This document shows positions 53,126-62,443 of a DNA stretch of 64,000 nt, piece by piece. The position numbers and the translations under genes were made by a program. The stretch's first letter is position 1. The number at the start of each line of letters is the position of its first letter. The DNA comes from Clostridia bacterium. GTDB lineage: Bacteria > Bacillota > Clostridia > UMGS1883. Below the pieces are notes generated by a model. That model saw nothing but the letters and a program-made list of their open reading frames with translations. It searched no databases and was not told the origin of the DNA. Where the stretch lies: NCBI GenBank assembly GCA_017411435.1, contig JAFQQD010000050.1, positions 1 to 64,000 of the forward strand. The letters run 5' to 3'.

Positions 53126-54679
53126 ATGGTATATGCCATTGCTGCTGTAGTTGCGGTAGTTCTCGCGGCCATCTCCGGCACAGTGTGTTTTCGTTTAGGT
53201 ATATCATATAGAAAAAAGATAGCTGAAGAACAAATCGGCAGTGCAGAAAAAGAGGCAAAGCGTATTGTTGACGATGCTGTTAAAACAGCCGAAAACAAAA
53301 AGCGTGAATCGCTGCTCAGCGCAAAGGAAGAGATTATTAAAAACCGTAATGAAGCCGAGAGAGAGCTCAAGGAAAGACGCGGTGAAATCTCTAGACAGGA
53401 ACGCAGACTACAGCAAAAAGAAGAGGCCCTTGATAAAAAGGTTGAGGCTATGGAACAGAAGGAAGAAACCTTAAACCGCAAAATCAAGGAAGCCGATGCG
53501 GAAAAAGAAAAAATTGCAGGCATCCACAAGGCACAGATTGAAATCCTTGAAAGACTTTCCGGTCTTACCGCCGAGGAAGCGAAGGATTACCTTCTTCGCA
53601 GCGTGGAAGACGAGGTTCGTCACGAAGCCGCAATTATGATTAAGGAAATTGAAACTCAGGCTAAAGAAGAAGCCGACAAGCGCGCGAAGAACATCATCAG
53701 CGCAGGAATTCAGCGTTGTGCCGCTGACCATGTAGCAGAAACAACAGTATCAGTTGTTTCACTTCCCAACGATGAAATGAAGGGAAGAATTATCGGTCGT
53801 GAGGGCCGAAACATCAGAACACTTGAAACACTTACGGGTATCGACCTTATTATTGATGATACTCCTGAAGCAGTTATTCTTTCAGGCTTTGACCCCATCA
53901 GGAGAGAGGTTGCCCGTGTTGCTCTTGAAAAACTTATTGTTGACGGACGAATCCATCCCTCAAGAATTGAGGAAATGGTTGAACGCGCAAGAAAAGAAGT
54001 TGACGCAACAATCAAACAGGAGGGTGAGCAGGCTACATTTGATACAGGTGTACACGGTCTCCATCCTGAAATTATCAAGCTTTTAGGTAAGCTCAAGTTC
54101 AGAACAAGCTACGGACAGAATGTGCTCAAGCACTCTATTGAAGTTTCGCATGTAGCCGGTATTATGGCAGGCGAGCTCGGTGTGGATGTAGCAACTGCCA
54201 AGAGAGCCGGTCTTCTCCACGATATCGGTAAGGCGGTTGACCACGAAATCGAGGGTAGCCATATTTCAATCGGTGTAGATATCGCAAAGAAATACAACGA
54301 AAACAAGGATGTTATCCACGCAATAGAAGCTCATCACGGAGATGTAGAAGCAACAACAATTATCGCTTGTCTTGTTCAGGCGGCTGACGCAGTAAGTGCG
54401 GCAAGACCCGGTGCAAGACGCGAAAACATTGAAGCTTACATAAAACGACTTCAGCAGCTTGAAGAGATTGCAACATCGTTTAGCGGTGTTGAGAAATCTT
54501 ACGCAATTCAGGCGGGCCGTGAAATTCGTATTATGGTTAAGCCCGAGGAAATCGGTGACGGCGATATGGAATTTGTTGCACGCGAAATCGTTAAAAAGAT
54601 TGAAAGCGAGCTTGAATACCCCGGACAGATTAAAATCAATCTTATCCGTGAGACAAGAACAACAGACTACGCAAAATAA
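53126..54679 (+). CDS. rny: ribonuclease Y
   Basis: A 517-residue membrane-anchored endoribonuclease that starts mRNA decay in Firmicutes. An N-terminal membrane helix (about 2-25) is followed by a long charged coiled coil (about 30-190), a KH domain (about 205-270, [17 protein letters not shown]) and an HD domain with [12 protein letters not shown] and [17 protein letters not shown] precedes the ATG. ymdB follows, as in Bacillus subtilis. Confidence 0.96.
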   Translation: MVYAIAAVVAVVLAAISGTVCFRLGISYRKKIAEEQIGSAEKEAKRIVDDAVKTAENKKRESLLSAKEEIIKNRNEAERELKERRGEISRQERRLQQKEEALDKKVEAMEQKEETLNRKIKEADAEKEKIAGIHKAQIEILERLSGLTAEEAKDYLLRSVEDEVRHEAAIMIKEIETQAKEEADKRAKNIISAGIQRCAADHVAETTVSVVSLPNDEMKGRIIGREGRNIRTLETLTGIDLIIDDTPEAVILSGFDPIRREVARVALEKLIVDGRIHPSRIEEMVERARKEVDATIKQEGEQATFDTGVHGLHPEIIKLLGKLKFRTSYGQNVLKHSIEVSHVAGIMAGELGVDVATAKRAGLLHDIGKAVDHEIEGSHISIGVDIAKKYNENKDVIHAIEAHHGDVEATTIIACLVQAADAVSAARPGARRENIEAYIKRLQQLEEIATSFSGVEKSYAIQAGREIRIMVKPEEIGDGDMEFVAREIVKKIESELEYPGQIKINLIRETRTTDYAK

Positions 54680-54753
54680 ATTTTGCTTCCATAAAACGCT
54701 TTTTATTGAAAACATTTTCTGTTTGCAAAATCACTTGCATCAATTTAACAAAT

Positions 54754-54785
54754 AAAAGGGCATTTATAAAATGCCCTTTTGTTTT
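54754..54785 (+). terminator. terminator of rny
   Basis: AAAAGGGCATTT pairs with AAATGCCCTTTT around an ATA loop, followed by GTTTT. It lies just ahead of the ymdB ribosome site, so read-through to ymdB may be partial. Confidence 0.8.
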
Positions 54786-54806
54786 CCCCTTAGAAAGGTA
54801 ATAGAA

Positions 54807-55598
54807 ATGAACATTTTATTTATTGGCGACATAATGGGCCGTACGGGCAGGGATGCAATATTTGAGCTCCTTCCCGAAATCAAAGACGAATATAATATTG
54901 ACTATACCGTTGCAAACGGGGAAAACGCCTCAGGCGGACTTGGAATGAACCGTGACGGGTATGAGGAGCTTAGCCGCGCCGGTATAGACTTTTTTACTAT
55001 GGGTAACCATACTTTTTCAAAAAAAGATATAATATCACTTATGAATGAGGGAGAAAACATCGTCCGCCCTGCAAACCTTACAGGCGAAACTGTTGGTGAG
55101 GGGATGGCAATCGTAAATGTAGGGCAAGAAAAACTTGCCATAATAAACCTCATTGGCAGAGTGTATCTTGACGGGGATAATGAATCTCCCTTCGAGTGCG
55201 CAAAGAGGCTTATTGAAAAAGCAAAAGAGAAAACAAAAAACATTATCATAGATTTTCATGCCGAGGCAACAAGCGAAAAAGAGGCGCTCGGATACTACCT
55301 TGACGGAGAGGTAAGCGCAGTGATGGGAACGCATACCCATATACAGACTGCCGATGAGCGTATTTTACCGTGTGGCACAGCATATATTACCGATGTAGGA
55401 CGCTCCGGTGCGCGTGACAGCGTTCTGGGACTTGACAAGGATGTCTCAATTGCACGCTTTACAATGGCGCCCGATGAGAAAAAACCCCCGTTTAATGTTG
55501 CCCGCGGAAAAAGTCAGCTTTGTGCCGTTGTGATTAAAATAAATGAAGAAACAGGCCTGGCGGAGGATATAAAAAGATTATGTGTATTACAGAAATAG
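54807..55598 (+). CDS. ymdB: YmdB-family metallophosphoesterase
   Basis: A 263-residue phosphodiesterase of the TIGR00282/YmdB family. Metal-site motifs are FIGDIMGRTGR, VANGENASGG, MGNHTFSK, IDFHAEATSEK and GTHTHIQTAD. In Bacillus subtilis YmdB cleaves cyclic nucleotides in vitro and affects biofilm and motility choice. AAAGG lies 8 nt before ATG 54807; a longer frame from 54771 would begin inside the terminator. The next gene overlaps its 3' end by 19 bp. Confidence 0.93.
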   Translation: MNILFIGDIMGRTGRDAIFELLPEIKDEYNIDYTVANGENASGGLGMNRDGYEELSRAGIDFFTMGNHTFSKKDIISLMNEGENIVRPANLTGETVGEGMAIVNVGQEKLAIINLIGRVYLDGDNESPFECAKRLIEKAKEKTKNIIIDFHAEATSEKEALGYYLDGEVSAVMGTHTHIQTADERILPCGTAYITDVGRSGARDSVLGLDKDVSIARFTMAPDEKKPPFNVARGKSQLCAVVIKINEETGLAEDIKRLCVLQK

Positions 55599-56371
55599 GG
55601 AAAGTTTCTCTTTATCAAAGCGATGTTCTTTCAAAGTTTTCTAATATTGTTCACGGGTTTACAACGCGCAAGGGTGGTGTAAGCACCGGCGAATATGAGA
55701 GCATGTCGCTCAGCCATTTCCGCGGAGACGATATTGCGCGGGTAAAGGAAAACGAAAAAATTCTCTGCGAAAGCCTGGGACTTGATATTAAAAAGCTCTC
55801 ATCAACAAAGCAGGAACACACATCAAATATTGAAATAGTAGACAAAACAAATATCGGCATAGGCGTTCACTACGACTGGGACAGAGGTGTGGATGCGTGC
55901 ATAACCATGGAAAAGAATGTCCCGCTTCTTTGCTTCAGCGCCGACTGTGTTCCCATACTGATGTATGCCGAAGATATCGGGGCAGTTGCGGCAGTTCATG
56001 CAGGCTGGCGCGGGACGGATGGGAAAATAGCTCAGAAAACGGCGCAGAAACTCATAGAGCTTGGCGCGGATGAAAAAAACATTTATGCGGCAATCGGCCC
56101 GTGTATAGGACAGTGTTGCTATGAAGTCAGTGAAGATGTAGCGGAAAAGTTTGATAAAAAATATTCTGTTTCCAAAGGAAACGGAAAATATATGCTTGAC
56201 CTTGCAAAAGTGAATTTTGACCTTATAGCGCAGGTGGGCGTAAAAGAAGAAAACATATCCGTATCGGGGATATGTACAAAATGTAATAACGGCTTATTTT
56301 TCTCGCACAGGGCACAAAACGGGAAAAGCGGTACCCTTGGCGGAATAATTTGCATAATTGAAAAGGGATGA
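55580..56371 (+). CDS. pgeF: peptidoglycan editing factor PgeF (YfiH/laccase-domain family)
   Basis: A 263-residue protein of the YfiH/DUF152 family. The active-site residues are visible: His in STKQEHTS, Cys in SADCVPIL and His in VHAGWRG, plus a second Cys/His-rich end (SGICTKCNNGLFFSHR). In Escherichia coli PgeF removes wrong Ser-containing precursors from the peptidoglycan pathway; related proteins act on purine nucleosides. It overlaps ymdB by 19 bp, so translation is coupled. Confidence 0.9.
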   Translation: MCITEIGKVSLYQSDVLSKFSNIVHGFTTRKGGVSTGEYESMSLSHFRGDDIARVKENEKILCESLGLDIKKLSSTKQEHTSNIEIVDKTNIGIGVHYDWDRGVDACITMEKNVPLLCFSADCVPILMYAEDIGAVAAVHAGWRGTDGKIAQKTAQKLIELGADEKNIYAAIGPCIGQCCYEVSEDVAEKFDKKYSVSKGNGKYMLDLAKVNFDLIAQVGVKEENISVSGICTKCNNGLFFSHRAQNGKSGTLGGIICIIEKG

Positions 56372-56378
56372 TTTTTCG

Positions 56379-57908
56379 ATGAAAAGCACCAGATTTATTT
56401 CCGTTTTGCTTGTGCTGATGCTTCTTTTAAGCGGATGTACAAAAGGAAAACAGAAAAATATCACTCCTCAAAACCAAATAAAAACCGTAACTCTGCAGAT
56501 GAGACAAATGGACTCTTTTAATCCGCTTTTTGTCACTCACAGCAGCGTGCGTGACGCGTTTTCTCTTTGTTATGAACCGCTGTTTGATATAAATAACAAG
56601 ATTGAAGCCGAGGGTGTTCTCGCAAGAAATATAGAAGTTTCAGACGACTGCCTCAGTGCAATAGTAACACTCAAGGATTCAGTTTTGTGGCATGATGGCG
56701 TGAAGTTTACGAGCGCTGATGTTGTCCATACAATAAATCTCATTCAGGAAAATCCTTCATCAGAATATTCACAGTGCGTAAAATACATTGATTCGGCAGT
56801 AGCGATTGACCCTCTTTCTCTGAAGCTCAGTTTAAGCAGACCCTATGGACAAATAGCATACAGTCTGACTTTCCCCATTGTGGCGGCACATAATAGCGAG
56901 CTTGATACAAAAGTATTGGGGACAGGCGCGTACAAATTTGTAAAATACACTCCTGCAACAACGCTCTCCCTTGCATCATATGACAAGTGGCACGGGGGAG
57001 ATGCGATATATACCAATGTGGAAATAAACATTATAAGGGATAATATCGCGGCAACAACTGCTTTTAACGAGGGAATTATAAATGCCGTAACCGACAAGGT
57101 TTACGACACACAAAATTCTACCCCCATGAAGACTACAAGGATAACTTCCTATCCCTCAATGCAGTATGAATATATGGCAGTAAATCACAAGGACAGCATT
57201 TTTTCTTCACAGACAGTACGAAGTGCAGTATCTTCGGCGATAGACCGCACGAACATTGTGCAAAACTGTTATATGGGAAATGCTATGGAGGCAAACGCGC
57301 CCATTCACCCTGCAGCACAGGATTTGGCAGAATCCTCGATTCTTTCACAGTATAACCTTTCCGGCTCGAGTGAAATGCTTTTCCTTGAAGGATATACTAT
57401 TGATGAAAGAACGCAGCTTCTCACAGATAAGAACAAAAAGAAACTCTCCTTTACACTTTTAGTTAACGAGGATAATCCCGAGCGTGTCAAAACCGCACAG
57501 CTTTTAACTCAGCAGCTCTTTGCCGCAGGCATCGAGGTGAAGGTTAAGGAACTTGCTTTCGAAGACTATATCTCCAAAATTGAAAGCGGTAATTATGAGG
57601 CATACCTAGGCGGTATCGTACTTAATAATCCTTATGATTACGAAATACTGCTGGCGAAAGAAGGAGAACTTAATAGCTATTCTGGTAACAGCGATTATAT
57701 GGAGCTTGCACTCAGTGCTCTGTGTATGTCGCCGACAGTAGACTCGCTTTCAGATGCAGCATTTAATTTTGAGGAGGTTTTCCTGCGTGAACAGCCCGTT
57801 TGCGGACTTGCTTTTCGGACAAACACTCTTATGACATCACAAAATGTTTTAGGCAAACTTATGCCGACCGTAAATGCGCCATACAGAAACTTGTGGCGTT
57901 GGTCATAA
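56379..57908 (+). CDS. peptide/oligopeptide ABC transporter substrate-binding lipoprotein
   Basis: A 509-residue family 5 solute-binding lipoprotein. The signal peptide ends in a lipobox LLLSGC with Cys20 as the lipid site. The mature part has the family order: YEPLFDINN, LKDSVLWHDGVKFTSADVVHTI, GTGAYKF, QTVRSAVSSAIDR. No permease or ATPase genes are near, so it either uses a distant transporter or works as a surface sensor. ATG 56379 follows AAAAGGG; a start at 56358 lies inside pgeF and lacks a site. Confidence 0.9.
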   Translation: MKSTRFISVLLVLMLLLSGCTKGKQKNITPQNQIKTVTLQMRQMDSFNPLFVTHSSVRDAFSLCYEPLFDINNKIEAEGVLARNIEVSDDCLSAIVTLKDSVLWHDGVKFTSADVVHTINLIQENPSSEYSQCVKYIDSAVAIDPLSLKLSLSRPYGQIAYSLTFPIVAAHNSELDTKVLGTGAYKFVKYTPATTLSLASYDKWHGGDAIYTNVEINIIRDNIAATTAFNEGIINAVTDKVYDTQNSTPMKTTRITSYPSMQYEYMAVNHKDSIFSSQTVRSAVSSAIDRTNIVQNCYMGNAMEANAPIHPAAQDLAESSILSQYNLSGSSEMLFLEGYTIDERTQLLTDKNKKKLSFTLLVNEDNPERVKTAQLLTQQLFAAGIEVKVKELAFEDYISKIESGNYEAYLGGIVLNNPYDYEILLAKEGELNSYSGNSDYMELALSALCMSPTVDSLSDAAFNFEEVFLREQPVCGLAFRTNTLMTSQNVLGKLMPTVNAPYRNLWRWS

Positions 57909-57925
57909 TTTTATTTTGCAGATTA

Positions 57926-57953
57926 ACATAAAACACCTCTCTGTAATAATATA
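57926..57953 (+). promoter_or_regulatory. possible sigma-K promoter of dpaAB
   Basis: AC (57926-57927) and AATAATATA (57945-57953) with a 17-bp gap approximate the sigma-K pattern AC / CATAnnnTA. In Bacillus subtilis spoVF is a sigma-K operon. A start near 57960 would leave out the left arm of the hairpin that otherwise pairs with the dpaA ribosome site. Confidence 0.35.
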
Positions 57954-57967
57954 TAGAGAGGTGTTTT
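57930..57967 (+). terminator. terminator-like hairpin before dpaA
   Basis: AAAACACCTCTCT pairs with AGAGAGGTGTTTT around a 12-nt loop. It probably ends the lipoprotein transcript. The right arm contains GAGAGGTG, the ribosome site of dpaA, so read-through transcripts would have that site folded away. Confidence 0.7.
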
Positions 57968-57971
57968 CATT

Positions 57972-58808
57972 ATGAATATTAAAAGAATACTGATTATCGG
58001 TGGAGATACAAGAATAGAATATCTTTCAAAAGCTCTCACGGATGAGGGTTTTGAGGTAAAACAGTTTGACGGAGAAGAACCTCTTAAAACTGCTGTTACA
58101 AGTTGTGATGCAGTTGTATTAGGGCTTCCCTGTAGTCGCGATGATAAAACGGTAGACGCACCAGACATCAAGGACAAAATACTGCTTAAAGACCTTTTTC
58201 ACATTATGGGAAAAGATAAACTTCTCCTCGCGGGGAAAATGTCGGACGGCATAAAAGCCGTTGCTGATATTTTCTCGGTGCGCTGGGTTGACTATTTTAT
58301 GCGCGAAGAGCTTGAGATATTAAATGCCGTCCCAAGCTGTGAGGGAGCAATACAAATTGCCATGGAGGAACTTCCCATAACTATTTTCGGAGCAAATGTA
58401 GTTGTCACCGGGTTTGGCAGGATTGGAGAGCTTCTTTCCATTATGCTTAAAAATCTTGGGGCGAATGTAACCGTCTGTGCAAGAAGAAGTGCACAAAGGG
58501 CAAAAGCACGCACACACTCTCTTCACGCGGCACCGTTTTCGTATCTTGGGGAATGTATGTCAAGTGCTGATATCGTATTCAATACCGTACCGCAGTGCGT
58601 AATTAAAAGAGAGTGCCTTTCAGGTGCAAAGGATGCTTTAATAATAGACCTTGCTTCAAAACCGGGCGGAGTTGATTTGGATGCAGCCCGTGATTTGGGA
58701 GTCAAGGTAATCTGGGCGCTCGGACTTCCGGGAAAGGTAGCGCCTGTTACTGCGGGTAATATCATAAAAGAAACCATCTGTAATATTATAAGTGAATCAG
58801 GTGAATAA
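57972..58808 (+). CDS. dpaA: dipicolinate synthase subunit A
   Basis: A 278-residue SpoVFA-type protein. It has an N-terminal alpha/beta domain (RILIIGGDTR) and a second Rossmann domain with VVTGFGRIGELLSI (about 145-158). With DpaB it oxidises dihydrodipicolinate to dipicolinic acid in the mother cell, for loading into the spore core. AGAGAGGTG precedes the ATG by about 8 nt. dpaB starts 3 bp after its stop. Presence with sigK shows sporulation capacity. Confidence 0.93.
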   Translation: MNIKRILIIGGDTRIEYLSKALTDEGFEVKQFDGEEPLKTAVTSCDAVVLGLPCSRDDKTVDAPDIKDKILLKDLFHIMGKDKLLLAGKMSDGIKAVADIFSVRWVDYFMREELEILNAVPSCEGAIQIAMEELPITIFGANVVVTGFGRIGELLSIMLKNLGANVTVCARRSAQRAKARTHSLHAAPFSYLGECMSSADIVFNTVPQCVIKRECLSGAKDALIIDLASKPGGVDLDAARDLGVKVIWALGLPGKVAPVTAGNIIKETICNIISESGE

Positions 58809-58811
58809 AAT

Positions 58812-59390
58812 ATGGATGCAAAAGGCATCAGACTTGGCTTTGCATTTACCGGTTCGTTTTGTACGCTGCGGAAAGTAACAGACGCTCTTTATAAAGTGAA
58901 GGAAGAGGGGTTTGATATATTCCCCATTATGAGCGAAACGGTTTATAAAACCGACACACGCTTTGGTAAATGTAAGGATTATATAGAAGAAATAGAAAAT
59001 ATATGTGGCAGGAAAATAATTTCAACCGTGACCTCTGCTGAGCCTATCGGTCCCAAAAAACTCATAGATGCGCTTCTTATTGCGCCATGTACGGGAAATA
59101 CTTTAGGCAAAATTGCACAGGGTATTTATGACGGATGCGTTCCTCTTGCGGCAAAGGCAACTCTTCGGAATAATTGCCCTGTGATAATAGCACCATCAAC
59201 CAATGACGGGCTTTCTTCCTCTTTGAAAAACATAGGATTACTTCTTAATTCGAAAAACATTTATTTTGTTCCCTTCGGTCAGGATGATCCCATCGGAAAA
59301 AACAATTCACTTGTTGCAAAATGGGATTATATAATACCTGCTGTGAAGGACGCTCTTTCAGGAAAACAGTTTCAACCTATATTGATGTAA
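58812..59390 (+). CDS. dpaB: dipicolinate synthase subunit B
   Basis: A 192-residue SpoVFB, a flavoprotein-fold subunit of dipicolinate synthase. GFAFTGSFCTL at the start and LLIAPCTGNTLGKIAQGI (about residue 91) are typical of the flavin-binding fold. It works with DpaA, encoded 3 bp upstream. A strong terminator follows. Confidence 0.94.
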   Translation: MDAKGIRLGFAFTGSFCTLRKVTDALYKVKEEGFDIFPIMSETVYKTDTRFGKCKDYIEEIENICGRKIISTVTSAEPIGPKKLIDALLIAPCTGNTLGKIAQGIYDGCVPLAAKATLRNNCPVIIAPSTNDGLSSSLKNIGLLLNSKNIYFVPFGQDDPIGKNNSLVAKWDYIIPAVKDALSGKQFQPILM

Positions 59391-59393
59391 AAT

Positions 59394-59440
59394 AAAACAG
59401 GGTGTTTAAAAACCAATGGTTTTTAAACACCCTGTTTTTC
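59394..59440. terminator. bidirectional terminator after dpaB
   Basis: A stem of about 21 bp (arms beginning AAAACAGGGTG) with a very short loop at CCAATGG, between convergent genes, and T-rich on both sides. Confidence 0.9.
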
Positions 59441-59445
59441 ATTAA

Positions 59446-62409
59446 TCAGTTTTCTATATTCATTACTGGAATTTTTTCCTGATAAGGTTCAAGTGTGATT
59501 CCATTCCATACAAACACGCGGATATACTTGATTCCGTCTGTATCAAGGTCCTTGAAAGCGAATTCCTTTGCATTTCCCTTAACTACTGTATTACTTATCG
59601 GTATAATCTGGGAAAGAGCATCGTTTTCGTCATAAAGAGCGCAAATTGCAAGGATTTCCTTATCAGTTTCAGTCGGATTCTCAACAAGGATTAAAACTGT
59701 TTGGTCATCGAATCCCGGTTCTCCTACAGTAATGGGACGAACCTCGTGTGCAAGAGTAAGCTCGTAGTCGCTTATCTCGACAGGTTCAATGTTTGAGGGA
59801 AGAACAGATGATGTATTATGAGTTCTCCAACCAACATCTATAATTGGAACGCCCGGTGTATCAGTAACGGTCATATCTGCAAACTTCTTGTTGTTGATAA
59901 ATGCTATCGAGCGACCATCCTTGTATGAAATCTTGAGCTCGATATCCGTATTGGGGCGTATATCCTGCACATAGGCGAGCGTGTTGAGGGTGTTTGCCTC
60001 GCCCTTTACCCAAATGCCGATATTCTTCATGTTTGCAGTAGGATTGGAACTGTCGTAGTAGTAAGGATGGTAGTTAAAAATAATACCGCTGCCTGTCTGG
60101 TTTTTTGCATTGATCGCTGTATAACTCGAACCGTAGAAGGGAGTAGCGTGTGCACCTATACCGAATGAAACTTTTTTATGCCACTTGTAACCGCCTGAAT
60201 TCCATGCAAGAGCGTTGCCGTCAGCATCAACTGGATTTTCAGGAAGTGTAAATCTGAATTTCGCCTTAACGGTGTAATCTCGGTCGTCGGTTGTTACTGC
60301 TTTATAAACTGTATTTCCGTCTTCCTCGGTCTTGTTGAGGAATTTATAAAGAGTAGCGGAGTAGTAACTTGTAAACGCTTGGTTAGTAGCAAATATTTTT
60401 GTTTTGTCTGTATCGTTTGACACTTCGATGCTGTCATAAGTAGGCGCTTCAACCCATGATGCCTCGCCCTGCTTGAAGTGAAGATCTCTGTTCTCATCAT
60501 TCTTCGTTGTTACAGCATCCATAGCATTATCAATAAGCTCTACATAGAACGATTTTTCGTAGAAACTGAGATTTGAAACAGCGCTGCTATCTATCGGTTT
60601 AACATCAGTTAAAGTAAATTTATATACCCACTTTTCACTATCACTTTCTTTATGCGTTGAAAGGCCTCCGTCAGGCTTGATGATCATAGTGTTAAAATCA
60701 ATTGTACCGCCATTTGCTATGTTGGGATGATTTTCCCCGAAAGCAATGGCTGAAGTCAAGTTTTCGGTTACACTGCCTTTTGTTCTTGTAAGAGTTACCT
60801 TTCCTGAAAGAGAAGAAACAGGATGTGAAAAATCAACTGTTATGATGTCGCCGTCAGCGTTCCAGTCAACAACTGTAAGGGGCTCTTTTATTGCGGTGTC
60901 TATTCTTTCGGGGATTTCGGCAAAGTCAGTAAATTCCTTCTCTGCTTTGCTTTCTCCGATTTCAATAACAAAAGGAGCGAGAGGAAGATTTGCGGAGTTT
61001 ACCACATTTACATCGACATATGTATTACTTACTGCATCATCAACCGATGTGTAGGGATAAAGATGCGCCTCAACGCAGTATGAAATATAGTTGATTTCAT
61101 CAAGAACATCACAACTGATTCTGATGGTATCATCGTCGATAATTTCTACTGAAGACGGCTCTTTCCACACCCCGTTGGTTTCGCCTACGAGGAAATGACG
61201 GGGAGAAAGTCCGTCATCGGTTTTAAGTCCGCCATAGGTGTTACTGAAAGTAACCTCTGCATAACCATTGCCCTTGGATGAAACTTTGTAAAGAGGGCTT
61301 TGCCAGGTGTTGTTGCGCCCGTAAACTGCACCGAGAACAGTTTGACCCATTCGTTTTCCCGTGTCAAGCTTGTTTTTGGGATGAATAAGGTCGGTATCCT
61401 GTTCCTCGAACGGGAAGTCTGTTGTAACTATGAATGATACATTGTCAAGGTCGTAGTAAGCTTTAATCTGTTCAAGACGGAGCAAACTCCAGTCACGCAC
61501 TACATATTCGCCTGAAGAACCAATATATTTCATCGGCGAAGGATTTGCCGTAAAGTAAACGACATGAAGGTCGTCATCATTTCTGTCAAGTCGCCAGGAG
61601 TTTACAAGGTTTACAAATGTTTCTTTGAATTTGGCGTTATCCCTGTCGCCTTCAAACTGATGCCACATAACACCGCGCACAGCCATATTGGTAAGAGGTG
61701 CAAACTTGGAATTATATAGCTTTCCGCCTGCTTCCCCCGGTGTGCTCGGCCCTTTGAAGTAGCTCATCATTTTGCCGCTTACGGCTACACAAATACCGCC
61801 GACGGGAATTTGAAGGTCATCGTGGATTTCCTTTATTGCGCAATAGCCCAGCGCAGAAAAGCTTTTTACGGATTCGCTGTCCGCGATTTTCCATTCGCCT
61901 TCAAGGTTTGTAGCACGCTCCGTCATTTGATTATCGGTTGTGTTCATAAACAGCCTGATATCATTGATTGGGCTGTCAGGAAGTATTTTTGAAGTATAAG
62001 TACCGCAACCCGAGGTTGTTTTTGCCATATTACTCTGTCCGCATTGAATCCATAATTCACCAATGACAACATCGTAAACTGTCACGGAGTCGGTTGTCGT
62101 TTCGAAGAGAATTTCGTAAGGGCCGCCGGGGTTCATCGCGGAAAGCTTAACCATGAAACTACCTGCCTCATCTGCTGTTGCGGTACCCTCTTGGTAAACC
62201 CTTCCGTTTGCGGAAATGGTAACTTCAACCTTTTCTCCGGAACCTGCCGTACCCCAGAGACTAATTTCTTCGCCCTGCTGTATAAGCATATGGTCACTTA
62301 TGATGTCGGGAAGAACAATCTCTGCTGCAGATACCGCCACAGAAAAGACCATAGCGGAAATCATAACAATCAGCGTTGTTATGAAGAACTTAATTGGTTT
62401 TGCTTTCAT
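59446..62409 (-). CDS. large secreted sialate O-acetylesterase-like (SGNH) protein
   Basis: A 987-residue exported protein with a signal peptide (about 1-28). An N-terminal beta domain (30-115) precedes an SGNH/SASA esterase domain (about 115-370) with nucleophile Ser126 (CGQSNM), MWHQFEGD, and the catalytic Asp340/His343 (DLIHPKNK). The C-terminal 600 residues hold several beta-sandwich modules, one like a LamG/concanavalin fold (about 650-880). No sortase or SLH anchor is seen. It probably deacetylates sialic acid or acetylated plant or host glycans outside the cell. The start site has only a weak GCGGG nearby. Confidence 0.8.
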   Translation of the reverse strand: MKAKPIKFFITTLIVMISAMVFSVAVSAAEIVLPDIISDHMLIQQGEEISLWGTAGSGEKVEVTISANGRVYQEGTATADEAGSFMVKLSAMNPGGPYEILFETTTDSVTVYDVVIGELWIQCGQSNMAKTTSGCGTYTSKILPDSPINDIRLFMNTTDNQMTERATNLEGEWKIADSESVKSFSALGYCAIKEIHDDLQIPVGGICVAVSGKMMSYFKGPSTPGEAGGKLYNSKFAPLTNMAVRGVMWHQFEGDRDNAKFKETFVNLVNSWRLDRNDDDLHVVYFTANPSPMKYIGSSGEYVVRDWSLLRLEQIKAYYDLDNVSFIVTTDFPFEEQDTDLIHPKNKLDTGKRMGQTVLGAVYGRNNTWQSPLYKVSSKGNGYAEVTFSNTYGGLKTDDGLSPRHFLVGETNGVWKEPSSVEIIDDDTIRISCDVLDEINYISYCVEAHLYPYTSVDDAVSNTYVDVNVVNSANLPLAPFVIEIGESKAEKEFTDFAEIPERIDTAIKEPLTVVDWNADGDIITVDFSHPVSSLSGKVTLTRTKGSVTENLTSAIAFGENHPNIANGGTIDFNTMIIKPDGGLSTHKESDSEKWVYKFTLTDVKPIDSSAVSNLSFYEKSFYVELIDNAMDAVTTKNDENRDLHFKQGEASWVEAPTYDSIEVSNDTDKTKIFATNQAFTSYYSATLYKFLNKTEEDGNTVYKAVTTDDRDYTVKAKFRFTLPENPVDADGNALAWNSGGYKWHKKVSFGIGAHATPFYGSSYTAINAKNQTGSGIIFNYHPYYYDSSNPTANMKNIGIWVKGEANTLNTLAYVQDIRPNTDIELKISYKDGRSIAFINNKKFADMTVTDTPGVPIIDVGWRTHNTSSVLPSNIEPVEISDYELTLAHEVRPITVGEPGFDDQTVLILVENPTETDKEILAICALYDENDALSQIIPISNTVVKGNAKEFAFKDLDTDGIKYIRVFVWNGITLEPYQEKIPVMNIEN

Positions 62410-62443
62410 TTCAATTTCCCGCTTTCTTTATTTCTAGATATGC

